From Trichobilharzia regenti (Eukaryota > Platyhelminthes > Trematoda > Strigeidida > Schistosomatidae): a DNA stretch of 64,000 nt. The first letter of the stretch is position 1, and each line of letters starts with the position of its first letter. The translations under genes and the position numbers were made by a program. Below are positions 47,238 through 60,735 of the stretch, in pieces. The stretch spans positions 28,387,379 through 28,451,378 of the forward strand of contig OX235263.1 of assembly GCA_944472135.2 (NCBI GenBank), read 5' to 3'. The notes beneath the pieces are model-generated. The model made no database searches. It was not told the origin of the DNA and worked only from the letters and a program-made list of their open reading frames with translations.

Positions 47238-50200
47238 TCTCCTTAATTCGTATACTAAATAATATTACTACTTCTTTTAGGACTTCCTTGGCTCTATACA
47301 TTGAACAACATGCGAGTTTTCGACGAAATGGAATTGTTGTCAAAGAGAAAATCCTTCAGCTCACTATTTACTTCTGTCAGTCAGCTGTCACTGTCATTCT
47401 CTGTTACCGCAAAACTGATGTTTCTGTAGCGATGAGCCTCGGATCTCTGCCTGCATTTATTTGTTCATTGCACACTGAAAGTCATTTTTCAGTGAGGCCT
47501 GAATGTTAAACCATATAAGATCGACGGATTGCCTCCCAGATGTTATTTCGGGTCAAAATTGCTAACAAATATCCAGCACAAATGTAGTGAAGAGACATGG
47601 TTATAGAGTGGAATGGAAACCTCCCTCTGAATTGGGATTAGTCATAATAAGGTTAAAACATCGATAACAGCAAAAATCAAGCTATTAGAAATCAATGAAT
47701 GTGTGGTTATTATCTGTGTGCTTCATCATATAGGTTGCCAGCCACTTGTTGTAGACTCCATCAGATTTCATTGTGTGTGTGGCTGTCGGGCGCTCTCATT
47801 ATTTTGCACACTGCTTGCCTAGCGTTAGGTCATAATCTTGAAAGATATTTGGAATCTCTCTCAAATGACTTTGTCAATGGTGTTGATTCAGATAATAAAT
47901 CTGTCCATGCAATCGAAGCCAGTCTCCCCGAGCAAGGTATAACTCAATTAGGGGAAGTTAAACTTATCCAAATGGCGTAGATGCCTAACCGAATGCCTTC
48001 AGCTAAATAAGTTGTGTTTAACCACGCGAGCCAACATCCAATGTTCAGTGATGTGTGCTGTGGCCAATAATTTAGGGGAATATGCTACCGCTACAACATC
48101 ATTTACTGATGCAGGCGTGCCTTCTATCGTGTCAAAAGTGGATGAAATCCAGCTTATCTGAAAGCCAATGAAAGGCGAAATAATATATTTGCTCACACTA
48201 GTTAAATTTAACCATTCATTTAGGGCTATTTGAGATGTCTCTAACTCCACTTCCTATTTCGTAACTGTAATCTAAACCCCACATAATCATCATTATTTTA
48301 CAAGCATATTGAGCCACCGTAGACAGTCGCCCATCACGTTTCAAAAGCTCACAGGTGGGATCAGTAGCCTTTGGCACTATCAGAGATGAAGGTTTAGCAG
48401 CAGTAATATGTGCAGCGTTTTACATCTCCATTGCTGTTTTCTCTTGGTCGATCTCTTCTCTGTCGGCGAAGGTCGGTCTTCCCAGACACACATCTAATTT
48501 GCTGACCTGTAGAAGACTAATATCTCTGTAGGTGCCGTCATGCCCGAAAGTCTTTTTGAAATTATTCTTGTGTTCTCTAGATGTTGTAAGTAACTGTGAC
48601 TAGCGGCTGGTGGAATGCCAAACAACGAGATCTGCCACGAACCAGCAATTCTTCCTATCCCACTTAAATTCACACATCATCATGACAATCGATGCACAGA
48701 ACAATTCCCATATTTTGTCAACAGCTTGTTCGATTGTCACTGTTTGTCACGAACTCATTCTCATGTTCATTTCGGATAATTTAGTCTGCTTCTTTTCATG
48801 TTGACTACGTGACTCTACGCGTTGTTCTTATCTCAAATCATGTTGTCTTTTTGTGTCTATTTTGTCAGTTTCGGTTTAATCAATCGTTCATTTTGAAGGC
48901 TTCTTTGGAACACATATCTGATATATAAAGCATATTCTACGGATTTGTCCATATTTGAAAAAAGGGAATGACATGGCCTGCAGTTGGTCTTTGTTTTTGA
49001 ATCCATATTCATGTCTGCTTTTGATGAAGGCAGGACGAGAAATGGAGTGTAGAATGATTTCGCCATGTACGAAGCTGAAAAGTCTGCTCATTTTGTCAAT
49101 GAAAGTCGAACATATTACATGGGAATTTTAGTTTTCTGTTAGAGCAGATTAAAAGGAGTTGGACTGTGCACACTTTCAACTGGAGAACCAGTTATTTACT
49201 CGGATCGCCACGACGACAACTACGGGCACACAAAGTGATTGGCTACCATTATATCAGTGAAAGCTAATGTTCGACTGAATGAATGATAGCACGGAAATCT
49301 TCGCAGTCTTCTTCGTCTTCAGTGATGTGATGGTTTGAAGTAGCTTATATCAACACAACGACATACATAAAGCAACACGAAAATCCTCTGACGCACACAA
49401 GAAAAACTTAAAAGACTTCATGGCGCTCACGAACGTGGAGACGTAACTTGATGGATTGAAAACTGAGAAATGGAGCATTCTTGACTGAAAGCGTAATCTT
49501 ATTGAAATGAACCTTAAAATCAGGCTGAAAAACTTAAGCGCTAACGGAGAAACAGAAAAATATTCGAGTTAGTAAACTAAGATATCATAAAGCAGCAAGC
49601 ACTTCCAGGAAATGATGCATAAGGGAATATTCCGAAATCTTCTTAGGGTGACCACGGGTTGAGACGATTTATTTTGCGAAATGGATTCGACACGTTGGTG
49701 AGCACTATCTGTCAGTTCAATACGCAATGCGTTCCTAATTAAACTCCACTCTCACTAACTTCAACTAAGGCTGAAACAGACCGGTTGAAAATTCACATAC
49801 CAATCAGTATAATTGAAGTCAGTTCATCAACTGTGATCATATTTAACATGTAAGGTGTAAAAATGAAGCATTTTCTGCATTTATTTATTTTTACTATTAC
49901 TAACTACTGATATGCATATGATTGCTTACTAAGCCACCAGGAATCCTCAACTGATATGATTCCTAATTTTCAAAACTAATGTTGCCGTCCATAGCTACAT
50001 ATAAACAAATATATAGGTATCCTCATTATCAAATATCATGCTAATTGATCGGCTTTCAAAATGTCACAATACTAAATGAAAATATATCATGTTATTCATG
50101 TGAAATAAATTCCAATATTATTACATTTGTAACAACTACGGTTTAGCTGCATCCTCAAGTGAGTTCATGTAATCTTCGCGTTGCTTTCCTCAAACTAGCA

Positions 50201-52575
50201 CGATATCTTCTCACTCTGACATACTGATTACTAAATCCAGGTAACGGGCATGTTTATGTGTTTTGTCCAACCCTCCTCTAGTAGTAATCTCAGTCCTTCT
50301 CAATTTCAGCATCCTTAAACTTTTCGTCATATATATGCACTTTATATGATTATCTTTTACTGGTATTTCTTTTTGTAATCTGATAAATTTCAAAATTTTT
50401 GACGCTTGTCAGTTTAGCATTCACTTTCATTATCCCAGTACCTTTTTCCTCACTTCAGGAAATCATTTTTCTTTTTATTTATTTTTCTTCTTTATTTTGG
50501 CATACTTCTCATCAGCTAACACTTCGCTTATGATTGCAGTTTTGAAAGTATACTCATAAATTTGGTCTTTCTAGGTATCTTTTCACTAATTTACTAAGTT
50601 TGCTTACTTCAGCATGCATGATTTATTATTAAATTTTGAGATTTTCTACTATTTAGCCACTCCTAATGGTGAGTATATAATGTGAATGATTTGTAAACTT
50701 TTCTTCTCAACTTTGGCGTCGTTTGGATATCGTTTTATGTTTTCGGATATTATCTGTAATTTATTTATTGTAAGCTCGGAATCATTTTGTCGTTTCCTAT
50801 CTTTGAGAATTTCTGAATCTGTGGCCTTGTACGTTTTTAACATTTGAGTTCCGTATTAGCTTCCTGGCATGTCCTGATATTTGCAAGATGTCACATAAAA
50901 CCATCTAATATTTGTGTACTTCTTTCATATACACTCATTATTTTTGGTGAAAGCTAATACCTTATCAGTTTGTATAAATCCGACATCAATTTGATTCTTG
51001 CGTTTCACTTTCTATCAAAATATTCGTATTCAGCATCAAGATGATATGTGTTTAGTTCTCCTTTTATGACAAGAAATGGAACTCAACTACCGAATACCAC
51101 TAATCTTGAGTTCCTGTTACCACTTCTTTCATTTTCAACTAGTGATATTCGCACATCTAGTGCATCTCGATTTCTAATGCTGCTCTTATTGGTATAGTAC
51201 TTACATTGAAATGTTAATCGAATTGAATGAAGTCAACAACGCTGAACTCACTATTATCCCATCTTTGTATCGTCCACTGATTAGGTATTTATATAATTAA
51301 GTTCATATTTTTGCAATTTAGGAGAAATTGCAATATTTGGCTTAACGCACAATCATCCTTTTTTCTCTTGTGTCCAAATAACATGAACAATCAATAACTT
51401 CTTCAGTTTTTTTGCATAATATCATCAAATCTAATAATGTGATGAAATAGACACCTAGAAACATCAAGAAATACTTGTATTTCACTGCAAATGGTGATTT
51501 CAGAATGAATTTTATTTCAGGTGTAAGCTCGACTTCAAAAGATATTTTGAGTTTTCACTGTAAAAGTTCAAAGTTTCCTTTCTCATCACGGTTTGTAGGA
51601 ATTTAAGTAGACGTTGTTGGCAAAATATAAATAATTATCTCAAAGAATTATTTATTTTCTTCATTTAGGTTTCTTCGACGTGAGTTTCTTTATTCTGTAT
51701 TTTGGTTGACATTATCGTCAATTTTCTGTCTAATGTACGCTTTCCAATCCGAGTTGCGGAGAAAGCCTATAAGGTAATATGCAGATGACAAAGAGGCTGA
51801 TCGCTGTCAGTTTACGGATTTTCGTCTGCACACATTAATTAGTACGCCATATCTGATTACTACGTAGCAGTGTGAGGTGATGTTGATAGACTATTATGGC
51901 AGGAAGCCTTGCAAAATTACTGCCTATAAAGTAAAGAAAACATTTCAAGTATCGGTTTGCAGTGATTTAATTGATTTATTACAGGATTTCATCATGAGCT
52001 GACATTAGTTAGAGAATCTTTGGAAAACCTGGGAGTACTGGACAGCTGTTTCCACCCAGTGGATGCATTTTGCTGAAGATTCTTAAACTACGACGAAACA
52101 GCTGTCCAGTACTCACAGGTTTCCAAATGGTTCTTTAACTAATGTCAGCTCATGATGAAATACATTCACCAAAACCATGTCGTTGTATACACCGAATAAT
52201 CGCTCAATGAGTACCTAATAGACAGCTGGAAATTTCCGCTGCTTACGTTGATAATAGACAACAGCCTAATAACACTTCGGTGTGCACTTGATCAGATTTT
52301 ATTCAGAGGCACTTTCATATGTTTTCATATCTTAAGAATGTGAAATAGTCAAATTATAGCAAAGTAACAAGATGCAATTAAGAAATTATTTGTTGATTAG
52401 ATACAAATCAATTCAAGAACTATGTATTCATATATGGACATCGGATTTCTTCCTGAGTTAATATTTTAATGTTTGTACGCAGCCTAATGAATTTTTCAAT
52501 TTTCAGCTCATCCTGGTAATCATTTTGTCTGCTGTTGTCTGCGGCGTGTTCGTCGGGTTGATATATTTACTTTAA
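44282..52575 (+). CDS. Gene B: predicted micro-exon membrane protein gene (MEG-like)
   Basis: Candidate exons: 44282-44293, 45528-45539 and 46774-46785 (12 nt each, CTACCACAACAC, acceptor AATTTCAG, donor GTAAGT); 50657-50668 (12 nt, CCACTCCTAATG, donor GTGAGT); 51669-51679 (11 nt); 52507-52575 (terminal). Used in phase 1 they join without a stop as PTTT-PTTT-PTTT-PTPN-GFFD and then a transmembrane tail. The first (signal) exon was not found, so the start given is only the first recognised exon. Thr/Pro repeats before a membrane anchor suggest an O-glycosylated stalk, which is inference. AATAAA lies at 52834. Gene A is a paralogue: introns downstream of its 2697-2708 exon and of these 12-nt exons are homologous. 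Confidence 0.45.
47990..49560. repeat. Gene B intron segment paralogous to 3790-5320
   Basis: Same order and orientation as gene A's intron: the coding-like remnant (48000-48380 against 3790-4310), then 48740-49170 against 4240-4680, then the decayed RTE endonuclease (49180-49560 against 4690-5320). This supports A and B arising by duplication of a multi-kilobase block. The two copies are clearly diverged. Confidence 0.7.
51669..51679 (+). CDS. Gene B penultimate 11-nt micro-exon
   Basis: GTTTCTTCGAC lies between ..TTCATTTAG and GTGAGTTTC. It reads GFFD when entered in phase 1 and leaves phase 0 for the transmembrane exon. It matches gene A's 9076-9086 exon in length, phase and final GAC. 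Confidence 0.55.
51987..52160. repeat. Palindromic repeat in gene B's last intron
   Basis: Arms 51987-52052 and 52094-52160 (66-67 nt) are near-perfect inverted copies (TTTCATCATGAGCTGACATT ... AATGTCAGCTCATGATGAAA) around a 41-nt loop. Half of the palindrome is present in each 1,246-bp tandem unit, and its edge at 29257-29284. It could be a foldback or MITE-like element. I do not know its family. Confidence 0.7.
52507..52575 (+). CDS. Gene B terminal exon: transmembrane tail
   Basis: After ..CAATTTTCAG it encodes LILVIILSAVVCGVFVGLIY and two more leucines, then TAA. It has the same length and phase as gene A's last exon, with matching LI, LSA, C, F and LIY positions. One hydrophobic span with almost nothing after it predicts a C-terminal membrane anchor. 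Confidence 0.65.
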   Translation, partial: LILVIILSAVVCGVFVGLIYLL

Positions 52576-55500
52576 TCGATTTCCTGCTCAACTGAAATTC
52601 ATGACACTTTCAAACAATTGCTATCAATTTTCTCGTATGCACAAACCATTGCAAATACCTGTTGACTTGTAATGTTAATTCCTTAACTTATTCCTAAAGG
52701 CTTGTTCACTAATAATAGAAAGAAGTTAAATTTCATTCAGCAACTTCATTTTCATGCCCAACAATATCATTCAAATTATGGGATTATGTATTACGTTGCA
52801 ACAACAATATCTGGTTGATAAACGTATGATAAGAATAAACGAATTAAAGTAGCTGCAAAGTTTTGAAAGGTTATTAGATGAGTGAATCAGTATTGAGTCT
52901 TAAAGTAGGTCAAATGATGTCAAAAGTGGGAAACTTTGATAATGATCATTATAAAGAAGGCTATGATGGAGAGAAAGGTATGAGGTTAATGGAAAAAGCA
53001 AAGTGAAAAAAGACTATTAGAGTAATGGAAAGCTTTTGAAAATCACCATTTAGCTTTTCTTCCATGTGAAGCTAAAAATTTAGTTGAACGTTTCAGTAGG
53101 AAACTTAAAATTTATGTGGAGTGAACTGAGCCATGTTGATCACTAAAGAAGAGGTGCTGAGTGAGTGGACTTACCGAGGTTTCAACAAGAATTCATCAAA
53201 AACCTGGCAGTATCACACTACACGTTACTACCCCAATTGTTAACAGCGTTACAGATTTACAAAACGAGTAGAGATTTACGCAGAGGCAAACATCAGCAGT
53301 ATTCATACTCCAGGTATTGTCTAATTATGCTTTACTAGAGAACACAATGCGTGCATTAATAGCATGAAAAGTGCACAATACAAATAGACAGTTGAGCCGT
53401 ATGCACTTCTATAGCAGAATCAACGCTTGACGCTAAACCGAATTTAGCTCTCATATAAACATAGAACTTCTGCAATATAATGTAGTATAATTCCACTGTG
53501 AATAAAATTTATTTTGATAGAGTCTCACAGTGTTCTAAAGTGATATTTACTGATGACAAATTGGGCTAGAAGCGTCGTCAGTGAATACTACTATGCAACA
53601 CTATGATATGTTACCAAAATCAATCTATTCCGCGTTGAATTTAGCTCTGTTCATAACTTCAGTTCTGAGTGGGCTGGCTAATGACAATGTCCAGGGACAG
53701 AAGTGCTAGTCATTTTATATTTGCCTTTCATAAACTAGTCCGGTAGTTTTCATTTGTACCTCTCGACTTTGTCCAACCGTTTATAAGCTAGAGAATACCC
53801 TATGTAAAACAGCTGCATAAAAATAGTGCATAATACGCATGGACAAATGGCCTATGATTTCTTCACGCGCGGATTCAACTTCTGGTGATAAACGCCAAAT
53901 TAGTGTCCTCAAATGCACTGTGAGTTTGCTACGGAACGCTCTTTTTTCTTCACATTTCTATCAGTTAACCTTATGGAATATTCTCTGCTTAATGGTGTTG
54001 TATGAGGACTTTCCAGTCCTCTGTTTGTCACATATTCAGAGCAAATTTTTAGGACTCTAAAATAAAAACCACTGATATGCTTTCTCATTCAACCTAGAGA
54101 TATACAGCTATAAGAATTAGTTTGTTGCCATATAATATCCAGCTTTCTGTATCTAAGCAGTGAAATGTGGAATTTGAACCTTTTTTGACGACGATTTTAG
54201 ATAGTTACCAAAATAACCCATCATCCACATACTTCACATATATGCAGTCTCCAGATAATTACCGTTACGGGTTCCTTTCTCTGTTATTTCAATCTTTATT
54301 TTGCCAGAATCAGTGTGATTGCATAGAGAATAGAAAGTTTATACCAGTTATAGTTTTAATTAATGCACATATATATTGAAACACATACATTTAAAATCTA
54401 GGGAAATCTTCGCCTCCATCAGTACAAATGACGAAGTCAGAAGTGTTTGAATCACTATCTGCCCTCAGATAAGATCTCACTCACTCACGAATTTCAACGA
54501 ACTATTTTATCAAATAATGATAAGTCGAGTCGAGAATATGCAATTTAGGTTGAAGAATAGGAGTTCATTAGATGTTCATATACATAAGTAATAGTTATGA
54601 ACCCGCTCTTCAAAAATCTATATTTATGACATTCATCTTTCTTCTCAGTTGTTTATATGCATTCATCATCTTCACAAAGAGTAGGAAATACATTATTACT
54701 ATATTATCTTCACGAATTATATAAGCTATCCATCAATTGTTCTACATCTTGACAGATAATTATCGTATCTTGGGTTTTTATTAGTTAGTCTAGTTTGATT
54801 TCATGTGCTTCATTGTCACTTGTTATTGTTTATACTGCGCACTCATATATTGGTGGTATGAATGCGGCATCATAGATATGAATGTGTGAAAATTCCATGC
54901 TAACTATGTTGCCAAACAAAAGCAAACCAACATATCCGAAAGTGTTCAAGTGTTGGTTTGTAGGGATTCTTCGATTCACACTTTGAGAAAAATACACGAA
55001 TCACCCAAATGCAGTAAAATATCATTTGAATCAGCCAAATAATCTTTTAGAAAGTAGAATGACTTGGCAGGATGTGTTGGTTTCATATTCAGGTAAGTTT
55101 ACTTGTGGCATGATAAAGTTAGATGGGTTGTTCCTTCGCGCGAAAATGTGAGTATCAATCTTAGAGAAAGACAATAGCAAATGCATAGGTGCCATATGGT
55201 TTTGGGAACATTCATGTTCACCAAGAAATATATCTTCATCACGTTTGCATAATGTTTGGTTAAATTGTTTAAGCCTATCCGGAGTTACCTTTTAGTAGTA
55301 ATAGTCAACATACTCGCTGTGAACCCAGCCAGAATTCCAGGAGGCAGTCACCTAGAATTATTCAAATATTCAACAGGCAATAAAAATTATTCTTATACGA
55401 CGTAGTGCAACGAACCGTTATGCGGTTCTTTCATAGGAAAACAAGTGATGAAGAGGTTCGTTTCATATCACCAGTACTCATGTTGTTCCGTCCCACAAGA

Positions 55501-58500
55501 ATCAATAATGGATCTCAACACCCTGACACAGGCCTAAGCATCCGCCGAGGTTGATTGAGTAGTCAGCTGGATTCTTAATAGCAATCAAGTAGTGACTTTT
55601 TATGCCCGAAAAAATATTGACGTTAGTTTCGCAGTTCTGTAACGTAGACATTTTGAAACTGATGGCTGAATAAAGCTCACTACGTCTTACATTTACACCA
55701 TGTTTGTATTAGCATTGCTAAAGATTTCTTCGGCTGCTGAAGTAACACAACATTTCAAAGTTGTTTTTATTACAATTAAATATGAAACGGATATTCACCC
55801 ACAAAATCTCAGGTAATCAGAGAAAAATGATGAATCACAAAACGAATCCATTACCGAATGAACATATAAAGTTTAACTTGCTTGATAGGAGGAATTCAAC
55901 ACAAGCGAAGAATTTTATGTGTGTTGACATATAGTTCTTATATTCAGTATAATCGGAAAATATTGAAATCGAAACTAGTAATAACCATCATCTCATCCTA
56001 GTAAAAGATGATCATATCAGAAGCCAATGCGTCACTACGCCTAGTGTAAAAATCAGATACATATTCTAAAGAATAATTGAGCAGTAGACGAACGTTATGA
56101 TTCTAAGGAAGTCGCCAACCGCCAGTTTACTGTACTGTGATAGGTGGATTCGAAGTTGAGTGGAAGTCAATGAATAGCCTCATGAATGATGATACCTTAA
56201 TTCTTTAAAATAAACATGCAACGTAGATATCTGAATTACAAAAAGTAGCCGAATCCGCTTGCGAAGATCAGTCCTAATGTTTAATTGTCTACTAGGGTGT
56301 TCATCTCATAAGAGGAATCCGATAATGTGATGAGAAGCGATTAACGAGCAAATAACTCATATGTGCAATATATACATTTCCATCTCGAAACCTTTTGCGA
56401 AATTCAACAAAGAGGCATACCAGTTGCATGAAATTTCAGAAAATTTGGGTGACAGCTGACAGAATGAAGATGGTCAAGGGAGTTTGTTCACGACCATGCA
56501 TCTGGCTGTGAAACCAGTGAACATGTGTGTCACATCTACAAATAACAAGCCACCCATCATTGCAACACAGTTTAGTGAGGGCAGCGAGGAAATGTATTTT
56601 GAGGAATTTTAACGGCAACAAACCGCAACTCAGTATTTGCCTACGCCTTCTCGTGGCACATATGAAGTACATAGCGAACTGAACTGTGTATGTATCTGTG
56701 GGAGTGCCTACATAAGTTGCTGCCCGGAAACTTAAGTTTTTTGCTGCACATAACTTCAACAACAGCTGGATGTTAGCATATCTGAGTTAAATAAATTAAA
56801 AGCATGAAATGAACAATCCTTCACCATCAGTTATCATATATTTGGCAGGTTTGCGAAACAGAATAGAGACATATGTACCCAAAAGATGATAATACAGAGA
56901 GTATCCAGTGCATTGAGACATTTACAGCCAAAATATTAAAATATTATCAGAATGCAGTACGCTATCTCTTAGAAAAACGCAAATGCTTGTTACTTTTTGT
57001 GACTACGGTGGTCAATTTTTAGGAAATCGAAATCATAAAAGTAACCGAAATATGTCTCTCACAATGCTCACCGTTCAATCTACCTATCAAAATTGATCAT
57101 TAGTTATTGCATTGACATTTTTCAGAGTGGTGCAGACATGTGAATTATTGCTTGTTCCAAATTAGTTAATTGTTCTTCTACACGAAATTGGAACCTATGT
57201 GCCACTTTTCTAAGACGATTTCTAAATAAAACATTGCTCATCTTCTCAATCCCTGAATACAGAAGTATAGATATCTTTGGTATTCATGTTGCTACGATCA
57301 CAGTATGAATTTAATCTACACAGTTTCATCCCCATTGATAAAAACAGTCATTTCAAGTGACTGTTCGGAAAATCACGACTTGCATCATTCCATGCGACTA
57401 AATAATATATGGTGAAAGTTTTTCTTAACCATAAAACATATGCCAGAGCAGATTTGTTCATTGCCACGTAATCACTAAGTGAAATGAATAGAGGGAAGTT
57501 ATGGATTGATAAAACAAGTAATATCCCTGGCGAAAGTGAATAAGAATGATATAAAATGTAGAATTCCCTAGCTTCAAAGAAGCGTTAGACAGAAGAATAC
57601 AAATTACAAAACTCGTAACTTTAGAATCAAAAGCAATTTGAATAAACAATAAAAAATAAAAGTGGAAAAAATAAGAGTAGACACTTTCTAGCGTGCAGGA
57701 AAAATAGTTCATTCGTAATTTGGGCACAGTGATAGCGATGCTAAGACATGTACTGTTGAAATCATACGTTCTAGTCTAACTTCATTTATCGCAGCATCTA
57801 CTGATACATCCAGAGTTTGGAGGTAAACTGTCAGTGATAATGACCTCAGAATGTTTCGGCTAATCTTGCACACTCTCAAAACATATCTTGACCCTTATAA
57901 ACATCTGGCATTACAAGGAAGCACACCTGTGAAAGTGATCGTAATCATGTACAAGCCAATCGGTTCGGTTTCATGTCTATTTCATCTACTGCATGGAATC
58001 AATGTCATCTGTGATTCATTCACTATTCAAATTTTGGTCTAATTTTCTATGCAGATCCAGATTACAAGTTTGTTTAAGTAGGTCATTGAAATTAAAGTCT
58101 TATTAACCTACTGTCGGAATTATTTCCCTGCAGCATCAGAGGACGTTTCGATTTGATAGGACGAGTGTACAGCATTAGCTTATATCAATCATACTAAAAT
58201 AAAAGAGCTCGACAGATCGGATCACATGTGTCACTCCTGATCCAGAGTCAGGCATTCATGCACTCGGTGGTAACCGAACACATTATTGTCAACAGTACAC
58301 CAAAAACCGATCGCGAAATTAAAACAATGCATGTAGCAATCCACTGGAAATAACACATTATAAGGAAGATTAAAGATTTTACAGATGAAACACACACAGC
58401 AAGAAATAAGGGGTATTAATATAATGGAAATAATTTGATATTTTGAAGGAAGTACCATTATTGATACCAATGTGATATTCAGATTAGTTATTCGAATTCA

Positions 58501-58523
58501 GTATTATGTGGCAAAAGAATTCA

Positions 58524-58535
58524 TGGGAAGCTGTA
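58524..58535. repeat. Target-site duplication, left
   Basis: TGGGAAGCTGTA, identical to 61664-61675, directly abutting the (TTA)n tail of the LINE. Confidence 0.85.
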
Positions 58536-59413
58536 TTATTATTATTGCTCCCTTGGGTTCCTAGTGGAACATAGGGCTTCAACTGCACGTCTCCATTTGC
58601 TTCTGCCTTCTGCTGTATTTCACACCTGCATCCATGTTATTCCATATTCTTTCAAATCCTCTTCACACGATCTCCTCCATGTCACCCTTGGACGTCCCAC
58701 ACACCGCTTCCCTTTCGGGTTCCACTCAAGGGCTTGACGCGCGATGTCACCCAGCGGTCTCCTCAGCGAGTGTCCGATCCATCTCCACTTTCTCCTGCAT
58801 ATTTGTTGGGCGATTGGTTCTTGTTTTGTTTGTTCCCATAATTCCTTGTTGGTGATTTTTTCCGGCCGGCCATCTGATCTTCAGTATAGAGCAAAGACAG
58901 TTGTTGGTAAAGGTCTGCAACAGGCTGTTGGAAATATTTTTGTGACCCGCCAAGTTTCTGATCCGTATAGAAGAACTGACTGACTTTACGTTTGTATTGA
59001 AAATCCGAATTTTGTTGTTGTTGCTGAGTGACGAAGATTTCCAGATTGATTTCAGGTTGATGAATGTGTTTCTCGCCTTCCCGATTCTAGCTCGATTTGA
59101 CATCCTCGTCCGCTCCTCCTGTAGTTGAGACAATGCTCCCTAGATAAGTGAATGAAGTAACCTCTTTCAAATCCCTCCCGTTGATGGTGATTGACGTTGG
59201 ATGTTATGCTGTTGTTGGTTGGTTATTTTCATAACCTCCGTCTTGTCTATGTTTACCTGGAGTCCTGTCTTTGCTGCTTCTTCGACCAGTTTGTCGGTTT
59301 TCGCTTGTAAGTCTTCGATTGTGTGTGACATCAAACATAAATCATCGCGCGAAATCCAGGTCTTCTAGGTTCTTCACGTCGGTCCAGGATATTCCTGTCT
59401 TCTCGTTTCCCAC

Positions 59414-60735
59414 TCACTTCTGACGCATAATCCAGTCCACCACAATTAGGAATATCATTGGTGATAGTAAGCACCCTTGTCTGACTCCTGTGTTTACTCC
59501 AAACGCCTCGCTGAGTTTTCCGTTGTGGATCACTTGGCAGGTGCCGTTGTCGTACAGCTGTTGAATAAGGTTGATGAATATTTGGGGTACGCCATAGTAC
59601 TCGAGTAATTTCCAAATTACTTCACGGTCAACGCTGTCGAAGGCCTTCTCAAAGTCTATAAAGTTGAGGTAGAGGTTTGATTGCCATTCCATGCTTTGTT
59701 CTGTGATGATGATGCGTAGAGTTGCAATTTGGTCAGTACATGATTTGCCTTTCCTGAATCCAGCTTGTTCTGGTCGGAGTTCTGTCTCCAGTGCGTCCTT
59801 TAATCTCTCCAGGATGATGCGACTCAGGATTTTACTTGGCGTCGATAGGAGCATGATTCCTCGCCAGTTCTTGCAGAGTCCTAAGTCGCCCTTCTTTGGT
59901 AGTTTCACGAGGTAACCTTTCCTCCAGTCAGTAGGCACCTTTCCCTCCTTCCAGACCTTTTGCAATAATGGAGTCAGCATGTCTGCTGTAGTCTCTGGGT
60001 CCGCTTTCAGTGCTTCAGGGGGTATTCCATCTGGTCCGGCTGCTTTTCCAGCTTTCAGAAGCTTGATTGCGTTCAAGACTTCAGCTCTCGTTGGAGGATT
60101 GGTGTCAACTTGCAGTTGTGTGCGCGCTGTTGTTGGTATTTCTGGACGGGTTGCAGGTGATGGTCGGTTCAAGAGTCCTTTGAAGTGATCCGCCCATTGT
60201 TTAATCTGTTTTTCTTCCTTGGTAATTGGGTTCCCTTGGCTGTCTTTTATAGGTTTCGCTTGTGTTGATCTCTTCCCGGATAGAGATTTGGTTATCTGAT
60301 ATAGTGTCCTCAGGTCCCTTTTGCCTGCTGCCTTCTCAGCTTCAGTAGCTAGATTGTCGTAGAATCGTCTTTTGTCCTTCCTAGCACTCTTCTTCACTTC
60401 TTTGTCCAGTGCTTTGTAAGTTGAGCTCATCGTCTCCTTCTCCTGTCCGTCCTTGCATTGAATCATTTTCTCTTTCACCATTCTCCTCTCTTCTATTAAT
60501 TTCCAAGTGTCCGTTGAGAGCCATTCCTTGTCTTGTCTCTTCTTTCTTCCTAGAACCGTTGAACACGTTTCGTTGAGAATCGCCTTCAGAGACTTCCAAT
60601 GTTCTTCCACGCATGATTCTTCAGTGCTGTCGCGTAGTGTTTCCTGCTTTGCTCTGACAGTTGCAGTGAAAGTGTCTTTTGTGGTTGTGTCCTTCAGTTT
60701 CTGAGTGTTGAACTTGCATTGTGGCCTATCCCAGC
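59414..60735 (-). pseudogene. RTE LINE: reverse transcriptase, broken
   Basis: From about 60730 the minus strand encodes a linker, then GPDGIPPEAL, LVKLPKKGD, NWRGIMLLSTPSKILSRI, PEQAGFRKGKSCTDQI, motif A NFIDFEKAFDSVDR (catalytic Asp kept) and NTGVRQGCLLSPMIF, up to VVDWIMRQK and a TGA at 59414. Downstream the same frame continues to LEDLDFA, where an added base splits the FADD catalytic motif. C-terminal pieces (LQAKTDKLVEEA, NKIRIFNTNVKSV, ALCSTRNPRE) follow in shifting frames to about 58540. The frame before residue 60 of the long ORF (60904-60730) overlaps the endonuclease and is not genuine coding. Confidence 0.85.

Noticed and set aside
48577..48583. 5-nt exon between TTCTCTAG and GTAAGT in gene B
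   Set aside because: It would change phase and shift the downstream exons out of frame; the homologous site at 43455 lacks it.
52066..52110. CTGAAGA...GACGAAAC resembling a hammerhead ribozyme core, as in schistosome SINEs
   Set aside because: No helix II between the core strands and the bases are already used by the palindrome arms.
56436..56762. 108-codon minus-strand ORF with several cysteines
   Set aside because: Cysteine spacing fits no family I know and there is no splice or repeat support.
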